This document shows positions 9,011 through 15,661 of a stretch of DNA of 15,661 nt, piece by piece. The notes beneath the pieces were generated by a model. The model had not been told where the DNA came from and did no database searches. It worked only from the letters and a program-made list of their open reading frames with translations. How positions within the stretch are numbered: the stretch's first letter is position 1; each line of letters starts with the position of its first letter. A program made the translations under genes and the position numbers. The DNA is taken from positions 1 to 15,661 of the forward strand of contig BBXU01000874.1 of the NCBI GenBank assembly GCA_001598975.1, given 5' to 3'. Origin of the DNA: Parachlorella kessleri (taxonomy: Eukaryota > Chlorophyta > Trebouxiophyceae > Chlorellales > Chlorellaceae).

Positions 9011-9622
9011 CCTGCACCTGTCCCAGTCCACGCCAGGGCTCTGCCAGCCGTTGCAGCTGCCAGCTGGGGTCACGAGTATGCAATGCCTCGCCAGTCACTT
9101 CCCAGAGCCTAGCAGCCCCTGCATCCTGCATCTGAAGGAGCTCAACCTTCGGGGCGTCGAGCGTGACCTACCTGCGGTGAGCATGGGAGGCATGCATTGG
9201 CGCTTGGACGGCATTTAGAGCTTTTGAGCGCTGTGTGATTACTCCCACTTGGATTTTACACATTCCAGCTCCATCTCGCATGAAAGTTTGGTGCGTTGCA
9301 GGGGCTTGGGGGTGCGGCAGACTTGGAGACCCTGCAGCTCACCGTGGCAAGGGTGCTACCAGGGGGTCTGCAGCTGTCAGAGAAGGCATTGGCGACCCTG
9401 GCGCGATTGAAGCTGCAGTCGCTGCAGTATGTGGATGTGTGGACTGCGGTCAGTCGGGCTACATGCTGGCGCAATGGGCGCTTCTCACCTGACCAGACCC
9501 TGATCGTGGAAGCGATGGGACTGCGGTGCTCATCGGTTGGGTGATCATATATGTCATTTTGGACGCTTGGGTGAGCTTTCAGGACCCACCCTGCCTTACC
9601 CCTGGAGGACGGTGCCTTAGTC

Positions 9623-9627
9623 TGTAA
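9623..9627 (+). terminator. TGTAA polyadenylation motif for F-box copy B
   Basis: TGTAA lies 79 nt after the TGA of copy B. Known of the group: chlorophyte nuclear genes commonly use TGTAA a short distance before the poly(A) site. This is the only well-placed example after the gene stops in this window. Confidence 0.5.
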
Positions 9628-9896
9628 CTAGACGCCTTGATGCTGGTATCAAACAGGGAGGTGACTGTCAGTTATGTCAATATAGTTCTTTGCATGGTGT
9701 CTGGTCAAACAATGTTGCCGGTTGTCCTTATTGTGTTATTGAAGGCAGATATGCCATTTGGGGCTGCTTAAAACACTCTTCAACTGCCCTCTAATGCCTG
9801 CGCTTTGCTCACAGTTCCTCATCTACAACCTGTGTGCACCGTCTTTGTATTTCGTGCCGCCAGTGGAGTGAGATTTGACCGCTTCAGCCTTGGACC

Positions 9897-9918
9897 CAGC
9901 TTCCACACGTCGTAATAA
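9897..9918. repeat. 22-bp direct repeat, copy 1
   Basis: This 22-bp sequence (core CTTCCACACGTCGTAATA) is identical to 10578-10599, about 680 bp away. Weaker matching continues on the side below 9897, which is downstream when read on the minus strand. Confidence 0.75.
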
Positions 9919-10011
9919 GCGGGGGGGGCGCAGCCCGCCGGCAAAACACAAGTATCTCCTCTCCTTGTCACTTTCTTGGCTGCCAGGAACCTCTTAGCCA
10001 CACCCGCTTAC

Positions 10012-10118
10012 TTCACAGAACTTCTCAGCGCGCGGTGGCAGCGGGTCCTGGAAGACCACCGGCTTGTAGTTGCTGAAGTGATAAAAATGCTGCTGGGCGG
10101 TGTCTATGGGGTAGGGGT
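10012..10118 (-). CDS. Probable coding exon of an unidentified minus-strand gene
   Basis: Read on the minus strand, an acceptor CATCTAG precedes 10118 and a GTAAGC donor follows 10012. Between them one frame is open with almost every codon ending in G or C. It encodes PYPIDTAQQHFYHFSNYK and then VVFQDPLPPRAEKFCE. The incoming phase needs one upstream base and the outgoing phase is 0. A possible earlier exon lies at about 10315-10225 (EDVFSFLLRPQAGNREHFEL), and a possible start codon at 10631. I do not recognise the family. The exon is better supported than any full gene model. Confidence 0.4.
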
Positions 10119-10680
10119 CTAGATGGAGACTTGAACAAGGAACAGGTATTGCGAGAAGGGCAGGAAATCCCAAGGACCTGCAGCATGATTCAATATGAAA
10201 AACCATGCTACAACCCAGACGAAGCACCGTGCGAAGCACCGCGCCTGAGGTATACAACTCGAAGTGCTCCCGGTTGCCGGCCTGAGGTCGAAGTAAAAAG
10301 CTAAACACGTCCTCTGGCTACCATCTGGCCTCACGACGGGGTACTGTGCTGTAAGTAACGTGGGTCTGTTAGAGCTGTAGACGAGCGTGACTAGCAAGGC
10401 GCTGGCGGGGTTTTCTTGCAGCCGCCGGCGCTCATAATGCATGCCGGGGCTGCACCAACTCAGTAACGGCTCTCTTGAGCATTGCCTCATGCATTGCCTG
10501 CCTGCTGATCAACCCCGTCGCCAACTTGGCGGCGCTCCGAACTTACGCCGCCATGATGTAGTCGCCCACCTTCGACACAGCTTCCACACGTCGTAATAAC
10601 TGGAACATACGGCTCTGGTGCAGTACTCCATCACCTTCTTGCAATTGGAAACGCAGAGGCAGGGCTAGAGCAGGGCAGAC
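10119..10680. other. Region between the minus-strand exon and the next + strand start
   Basis: The + strand shows nothing coding. The minus strand holds the weaker exon candidates mentioned with the 10012-10118 exon. An ATG at 10631 (minus) and the ATG at 10681 (plus) face away from each other with about 50 bp between, so a shared bidirectional promoter is possible if both are real. Confidence 0.3.
10578..10599. repeat. 22-bp direct repeat, copy 2
   Basis: Identical to 9897-9918. On the minus strand it follows a TTCCAG acceptor-like site and reads LLRRVEAVSKVGDYIMA before a GTAAGT donor-like site. Both copies can therefore be read as the start of a short exon in the same frame. Confidence 0.75.
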
Positions 10681-11026
10681 ATGGCCGCCGATGACTCCCA
10701 AGCAGCTCTCCTTATTGATGAGGAGGACCAGGGCTGGGATGATCTAGAGGACGTGGAAGACCAAGTCACAGACAAGTGCACGGTGGTAGAGCTGCTCGAT
10801 GAGCACCCCAACGACATTATCCGCTATGTGCAGGTGATGTCTCCAACCATGGTCCCTTTTCGGACAGCCATTTGCTGCTCATTTGTTGAAAACGTGTGAC
10901 ATGTTAGAAATACAGACTGTTCTTTCCGGCAATGAACTGCAGAGCAAGGGGGTCGCTAAGATTGGGGAGCTTACAGCACCGGTGAGGAGAGCCTTGGCCC
11001 TGAAGCTGACCAAGAAGAACCTGTGA
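10681..11026 (+). CDS. Short acidic two-exon protein of unknown function (or first exons of the channel gene)
   Basis: Exon 10681-10833 (51 codons) starts MAADDSQAALLIDEEDQGW and ends in HPNDIIRYVQ at a GTGATG donor. After an 82-nt intron with a TACAG acceptor, frame continues at 10916 with TVLSGNELQSKGVAKIGEL. Reading on through 10981 gives TAPVRRALALKLTKKNL and a TGA at 11024-11026, for about 87 residues. The first 35 residues are strongly acidic, the end basic and helical. I do not recognise the family. Alternatively a GTGAGG donor at 10982 ends the second exon in phase 0, and these would be the first exons of the channel gene downstream. The natural-looking basic ending makes a separate small gene at least as likely. 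Confidence 0.5.
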
Positions 11027-11137
11027 TACCACATCTGTTCTCCCTCGCAACCCGCACCCTTGGCCGTAGACCTCCCTGCCCTTTGAGTCCCCAGTCGGCT
11101 GTTGAGCAGCCCAAAAAATTGGAGCCGCCTGCTGCAG

Positions 11138-11389
11138 CAAAAAATGCTCAACGCGCTTGCCATGTCAGCGCCTGCCGGGGACTATTCGCTGCTGCATATT
11201 TCCATCAACCACATAATTGGTGACAGGGTTTGGTGCCTGTGCATTTGCCCGCAGGATCATCTAGCCTTCCCAGCCTTCAAGCAAGACCAAATCCTCACGC
11301 TGGGCAGCAACAAGCGGCACATTGACTACGAGCGAGAATGGCGGCAGCATTTGGAGAATCAGAAGTGGTCTAAGGACCGAAGTGGTTAG
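11138..11389 (+). CDS. Probable coding exon(s) upstream of the channel domain
   Basis: One frame is open across this stretch: QKMLNALAMSAPAGDYSLLH, ISINHIIG, then after a short Cys-rich join DHLAFPAFKQDQILTLG and EREWRQHLENQKWSKDRSG. A CTGCAG acceptor at 11137 fits phase 0 from 10981. A GTTAGT donor at 11385 gives phase 1, which matches the phase needed at 11847. The 35-nt piece 11220-11254 has GT and AG ends but is too short for a normal intron and stays in frame, so I keep it as coding. No family is recognised; it is probably the cytosolic N-terminal region of the channel protein. Confidence 0.4.
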   Translation, partial: QKMLNALAMSAPAGDYSLLHISINHIIGDRVWCLCICPQDHLAFPAFKQDQILTLGSNKRHIDYEREWRQHLENQKWSKDRSG

Positions 11390-11846
11390 TAACACCGGGG
11401 AGGAGAGCCCGGACTCAAGAACTTCATAGCCGGGAGGAGCAGTGAGGGGTCTGTTGATTTGCAGCCTTCCTATTGGGTGTCATGCGTTCAAGCCCAGGCG
11501 AGCATGGTGTTCACATGGGTCAAGGACACGGCGACACTAAGTGCTGCTCCGCTGTGTGCCTTTGTAGTGCTCAAGTGCTTCTACACCTTTTTACACAGGG
11601 TCTGTTTGGGCACTGTCCCTCCACCTTGGGGCTCGCAATGTGTACGCCCAATGCAGCAAGCAGTGCAGGGTAGGGCACACACATAACTTCATCGTAGGCG
11701 CTCTGGTACCTCAATATTCTTCTCGGTGGGCTGCAAGGACTGCAGGCTTGTCTTTTATGGTGCCCGTCCGGAAGGCTGCGGGGTCACAGTCAGCCAGAAT
11801 GGCAAAGGGTGCCAGCCTGGCTTGGCTCCCTGTACCGTGGCTGCAG
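11390..11846 (+). other. Unresolved stretch before the first secure channel exon
   Basis: It is either one intron of the channel gene (GTTAGT 11385 to CTGCAG 11846) or contains one more exon. The best candidate lies at 11465-11545 (a TTTGCAG acceptor, then ASMVFTWVKDTATL), but its phase does not fit the preceding exon. The frame at 11726-11846 is also open into the next exon. I cannot decide between these from sequence. Confidence 0.35.
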
Positions 11847-14800
11847 GCTGGGCCAACGATGTGTGCTTGGAGGCGCTGGTGGTGACTATCAAGGATGTGG
11901 CCAAGCCGGGGGAGGAGGGCCTGCTGCAGCCCCTGCTCAAGCGCTACATGGCGCAGCGCTGCTCCTACGCCGTCTTTGCGCTGCCGGCGGTACAGGTCAG
12001 TGGGGTGCTGATCTATGCGGTCCTGCACTCTGGGGCCCCTAAGCATTCCTTATCCCAGCGCTACCTGGGGGACGTTGCTATTATTGCGGTCGCTGTGCTG
12101 CCGGCGGTACAGGTCAGTGGGTGGCTGTAGGTGTACTTGGCAGGGGCCAAGTTCTCTTTGCGTGCCCCATTTGGGAGCTGCATGGCACAGCGGGCTGCTC
12201 GCAAATGGCACATGCCCTGCCAGGAGCACAGGGAAGCAGTCGTATCTTGTTTGAGGGGCCGTTTTGACCGCACTGATCATCTGCATTAAGGTTCAGCGTC
12301 CGCGTGGATGGGCCCAGCAGCCCACAGCTTGGCAAACACTTCAGCTTCAGAGCTGCCAATGACTCGCCACTGCCGCCCAAACCGGATCAGCCAGGCACGT
12401 TCCCCTGTGCCCGCCCTGCAGGCCGTGATTACCTTCAAGTGGAACACCTTTGCACGGCGGCTGCTGCTGGTGGAGCTGGGCTTCTTCATGCTCTGGCTGG
12501 TGGGCTTCAACACCTTCACCATCCTCTTCCAGGTTCGCCAGGACCTCGCCTTGTCTTCTTGGATCCTTCTTGTTCTGTGTTGATGTGGAGCAACCGGAGC
12601 AACTTTAGGGGGCTGCTGAGAGGCTGCTGGTCCTGCTATGATGGACGCTTTGAGAGCTGTCGGTGCGCTGCCACAAGTTCCTGAGATGGAGCCCACTGCT
12701 CACCCTGGCTTCTTGTTTGTATCATGTAATGCAGGACGAGGACCTGTCGCTCAGCCTGCGTGCGCTGCTGGGCACGTGGAGCGGCCGCGCCACCGTGGCA
12801 GCCGAGCTGCTGGCGCTGGCGGGGATGGCGCCCTTCCTGGTGCTGGAAGTGGGCACGCTGCCCACCTACAAGTGGCGCTGGTTCAACTCGTGGACGCTGC
12901 TGGACGTGGCATGCTACGCAATACAGGTGACGCCCGTGCTGTGCTATGCTAGCCATGCCGCGCTGGCCCGCGCAGGGTGGTCGCGGCTTGTGTGCCCTTT
13001 GCCAGGTGGTCCTGCTGTGTGTGCAGACGAGTCACCAATTAATGCCAAGATAACACATTCGCAAGGGGTAGACCTTCCGTGGTTGGGATTGGGTCCCCAT
13101 TAACCCAGAAGGTTGAGGCCATGCTGCCTGCAGTTTGTCATCACTGGCATGCACCTGGCGCGGTGGCACCTGGAGAGCTCCTGGCTGTCGATACTGCCGG
13201 CGGTACAGTACATCCTGCTGGTGTTCAAGCTGCAGTACTTCTCCCAGGCCTTCCGCCCCACGCGCTTTGCCTTCCTGGACACAGGTCGGTTCAAGGACGG
13301 GCTTGTTGGTCTGCGTGAGGTCCGCATTATCATGCCTGGCTTCTCCCCACGTCCTGCTGCATTACATCATGCCTGGACACCCACCATCGTCCAGGAATGT
13401 GGGTGGGGGTGGGCTAGCGGGTGACATGTTAAGCCTTGGATGTGGCTACGCTGCCGGTTCCCAGGGATGGCATCACCAAGGTTTCAGCATGGCACTTCAC
13501 ACCCATGGATCCCGGTCCCCACGTGCCATTTGCCATGGATGGGATCTCTGGTCTGCTCTCTTTCCTAGTCTAGTGCACTCTGCTAGCATACCGCCATCTG
13601 ATCATGCTGCCGCGTGGCCCCCACACGTGGGGCCAACATCTCCCCTGTGCCGTGGCTGCGTGCGTGAGGTGACGAGCGACCTCAGTATAACCTGCACACT
13701 TGCCGTGGGAGGGATTTGCAATCCTCAGGGGTCTCGGTCAGCTTGTAGCTCCCGTGTGCTGCCTGCAGTGCGTGAGGTGACGAGCGACCTCAAGTACTAC
13801 CTGCTGTTCCTGCTGCTCGTTATGTGGGGCTTTGGCAGCGCCTTCCACATCGTGTTCCGCAGGAACCAGGAGGACACAGACGTGAGTTGTGGGCTTGGAT
13901 AGTGGCGCTACTCTGCATGAGGTCCAGCAGATTTCCCAAAGCAAGGTCCCTGCCCCTGGAACCTGCAAGCAGGTGCAAGTACTGGGTCGTGAGCTGGCAC
14001 TTCTCCTCATGGGTTCCCCCAGCTTGTGGAGTATGCGACGCTGTCCTCGCTGCCCTTGGTTTCCATGGCAGGGAAGAAACAGGGCTGCATAAACTGGTAG
14101 GCCTAGTAAGACACATGGTGGGAAACCAAGCCATACACATTCGATTGGCGGCGCTACCGGCCCTGTGTTGAAATTCCTCGTTATGTATTTTGCAGGAGTA
14201 TGACACCATGCTGCATGCCTTCCTGGCCATGTTCGAGCACCAGGTAAGGCATGACAAGTTTTCAGTCAAGCATGACACAAGTCAGCACTAAGCCCTGGGT
14301 AGCAGCCCAAGCCCAGCGGGGTTCCACAACCTGGCGGTGTGCTGTGCTTTGCTGTGCTGGCCGCCTGTCCATTAAGTCCCTCCACCTGCATGACGCTACC
14401 CCTCAGTCTGCACTGCGCTGCCCGACTAGTCTTGACCAATATGTCGTGCAGTATGGCGACCTTGAGCTGAAGCCGATGTACCAAAGCAAGGTCCCGGTAA
14501 GCCTGCAGCCAGTACCTGCTGAACTTCACTGAATGCAGTCTGTAGCCTGCCTTAGACGTTGAGCGAGGTAGCTTGCGGCTGGCAGCAGCAACAGCAGCAA
14601 TCTTGCGTGGTAACAAAGCCTGGCAGCAGCCTGTATGCACACTGGCAGTAAGTCCGGCAGGGGTGGCAACTGCTTCAACATGACGAGGCTACCCACTAAG
14701 GTTAGCCATGCCCTCAGCCATAGCTATGGCTATAGTAGCTAGATAGCAGTGTGCTGGCTTGGTGGGGTCAGCCATGGCTCCCAGGTTGTGAAGTCGTGGT

Positions 14801-15661
14801 TGAGTTATGCTGTGTGACCAACCGCCAAACCAACTCGAGGGCAGATGACCAGTGACAAGAAACAGGTGCCAGTGCATGTATGAAGGGAGCCGGTGCTGTG
14901 CTGTGCAGGTGGCTGCGACGTGCCTCGCGGTTGTGTGTAAGTCTGCCCTGCAGACGACCTGCTCAGCCCCGTGCCAACTTCTGGCCTGGCTTGCACACAA
15001 GCCCAGCCCCTGCATACTGCCCAGCAAGACTGCCTGCTTATTGGTGACTAGTGGCTTAACTGCAACCTGGCAATGTCCGGAGCACTGCATACACCACGCT
15101 GCATTGCATGTGGGCTACAGAGCCAGCCAGGGCAGGGGGCCGGTCTTGCTCAACTCCAAGGTCCTCTTGCCCGGTCCTCTGCAGATACCTTTATCATGGG
15201 GTCAGTCCTCATCAACCTGCTCATTGGCTTAGTCATCAGCAGCCTTGACAAGGTGGGTCTGGGTTGCGTGGGCGCCCGGCTGGACTGAAAACCATTGTCA
15301 AGGCTGGGCTATGTGTCGCCCTTGTGCGATGCCTGACCCCGATGCCTGGCCCGGCACAGTGACCAGCGCTGCCATGCAGTAAAGCCATGTGTGATGTGGA
15401 GCTACCTTGCCAGCCGGGCGTTGTTTCTGCAGCCTCCACACTCAGCGGTGCTGCCTGCAAACACTTGGGCCCTGTGGGTCCTCCCGGGCAGCACTGCGGT
15501 ACCAACTTCTTGCCTTGCACAGCCACTGGAGCAGTGTGCAGAAAAGCACTGCTATCGTCCTAGAGCCCATTAGGCTAGTAGTTTGGAGATCCGCTTATTA
15601 TAGTGAGACATGGTCATGGGCAGGTGATGGACAACCAAGAGATGAAGCTGCTGCTCAACAA
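11847..15661 (+). CDS. TRP-type cation channel, transmembrane part, runs off the window end
   Basis: Exons 11847-11995, 12422-12532, 12735-12926, 13134-13284, 13769-13881, 14196-14243, 14452-14496, 14909-14936, 15185-15252 and 15624-15661+ join in frame with GT/AG ends. In order they encode a cytosolic lead (RYMAQRCSYAVFALPAVQ) and S1 (LLLVELGFFMLWLVGF). S2 and the start of S3 follow in 12735-12926, then S4 (LPAVQYILLVFKLQYFSQAF) and S5 (YYLLFLLLVMWGFGSAFHIVF). The pore helix and filter come next (MLHAFLAMFEHQ/YGDLE), then S6 (AVVYTFIMGSVLINLLIGLV) and a post-S6 helix (SSLDK/VMDNQEMKLLLN). The YGDLE filter and the NLLIGLV S6 closely match the TRPV-type pore (GMGDLE, NMLIAL), so a non-selective or Ca2+-permeable plasma or ciliary membrane channel is likely. 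An ankyrin or WD40 N-terminus, common in related algal channels, is not visible. The stop codon lies beyond the window. Confidence 0.85.
12059..12112 (+). repeat. Spare 54-nt exon in the channel gene, duplicate of the previous exon's end
   Basis: The segment has a TTATCCCAG acceptor before it and a GTCAGT donor after it. It is exactly the length of 11942-11995 and aligns with it without gaps; the last 15 coding bases and the first nine intron bases are identical. It encodes RYLGDVAIIAVAVLPAVQ against RYMAQRCSYAVFALPAVQ. With phase 0 at both ends it could be added in frame. It may be an alternative exon or a decaying duplicate. Confidence 0.6.
13661..13695 (+). repeat. Decayed duplicate of the S5 exon start, inside the upstream intron
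   Basis: The first 24 bases are identical to the start of the S5 exon at 13769-13792, and matching resumes after a one-base loss (CAGTATAACCTGC against CAAGTACTACCTGC). The bases just before it read CTGCG instead of CTGCAG, so there is no acceptor. The lost base would also break the frame. It is very probably not used as an exon. Confidence 0.75.
14716..14731. repeat. Perfect 16-bp palindrome in a channel-gene intron
   Basis: AGCCATAGCTATGGCT equals its own reverse complement. It lies in the intron between the filter exon and the microexon, followed by further TAGCTA-type sequence. No function is evident. Confidence 0.5.
14909..14936 (+). other. 28-nt microexon at the start of S6
   Basis: A TGTGCAG acceptor and GTAAGT donor bound a 28-nt exon that encodes VAATCLAVV plus one base. 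It is the only piece I found that turns the phase 0 end of the filter exon (14496) into the phase 1 entry needed by the S6 exon (15185), where the joined codon becomes Tyr. The residues also supply the missing first turns of S6. Confidence 0.65.

Larger units (their letters stand above)
6613..9544 (+). pseudogene. F-box plus leucine-rich-repeat protein, copy B, with an in-frame TAG in the F-box
   Basis: Exons are 6613-6704, 6785-7001, 7947-9176 and 9302-9544, with the same intron positions and phases as copy A; joined length is 593 residues. Exon 1 starts VTRALLPQLPPELLLRVV and then meets TAG at codon 20 (6670-6672), where copy A has GGG. Exon 2 is intact and keeps the Trp that copy A lost (KPWADPEAV). 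Exon 3 holds about 16 LRR-like units, two more than copy A, and exon 4 ends at TGA. The likely role, if functional, is the same as for copy A: an SCF ubiquitin-ligase adaptor. An ATG at 7950, directly after the exon 3 acceptor, could start an LRR-only protein. Apart from the one stop the gene looks well preserved, so either it is newly dead, it uses another start, or the stop is a sequence error. Confidence 0.75.
9545..10011. other. Intergenic region after F-box copy B
   Basis: It holds the 3' UTR of copy B with a TGTAA motif, then sequence without a clear + strand gene. On the minus strand, the stretch from about 9919 to 9825 reads RLLRRVEAGSKAEAVKSH and ends at TAG. It could be the last exon of a minus-strand gene, but the acceptor is not clear. 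Confidence 0.4.

Noticed and set aside
11220..11254. A 35-nt intron with GT and AG ends in the exon upstream of the channel
   Set aside because: Too short for normal splicing, and removal would break the frame that is open on both sides.
13135..13902. Long + strand open frame across the S4-S5 region
   Set aside because: It reads the S4 exon in the wrong frame and runs through the intron; only the correct frame gives hydrophobic helices.
14852..15232. Open frame of 126 codons across the microexon and the S6 region
   Set aside because: It does not read S6 in the hydrophobic frame and ignores the good splice sites at 14936 and 15184.

Overview
The window looks like nuclear DNA of a green alga (Chlorophyta). 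Genes are broken by many short to medium introns with GT/AG ends, coding exons favour G or C at third positions, and one gene has the TGTAA motif that chlorophytes use as a polyadenylation signal. A trebouxiophyte such as a Chlorella relative is my guess, but the sequence does not fix the genus. There is no sign of bacterial or organellar organisation.

Layout. (1) 20-1952, + strand: the last three exons of a SUV3-type mitochondrial/organellar RNA helicase, with a long disordered tail. (2) 1953-9544: a tandem duplication of about 3 kb. Each copy is a four-exon F-box plus leucine-rich-repeat gene (2497-5173 and 6613-9544) with the same intron positions and phases. Each copy carries one in-frame TAG at a different place, and each other exon is open. 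A related 5' flanking module occurs three times, in front of copy A, between the copies and in front of copy B. Behind the middle module lies a short coding-like stretch (5651-5942) that resembles an ARM repeat. (3) 9545-10680: mostly non-coding on the + strand, with one convincing minus-strand exon (10012-10118) and a 22-bp direct repeat. (4) 10681-11026: a short two-exon gene for an acidic protein of about 87 residues, or else the first exons of the next gene. (5) About 11138 to the window end: a many-exon gene for a TRP-type cation channel. All six transmembrane helices, the pore with a YGDLE filter motif and the start of the C-terminal tail are present; the end lies outside the window. This gene carries two partial exon duplications, one of which still has usable splice sites.

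The genes do not form one pathway. The helicase acts in organellar RNA decay and the F-box/LRR proteins would be ubiquitin-ligase adaptors. The channel is a membrane cation channel. The most unusual region is the F-box/LRR pair with reciprocal nonsense codons and a two-repeat difference in length. Next is the spare exon in the channel gene. All exon joins were derived by hand from splice motifs and reading phase, so transcript data would be needed to fix them.
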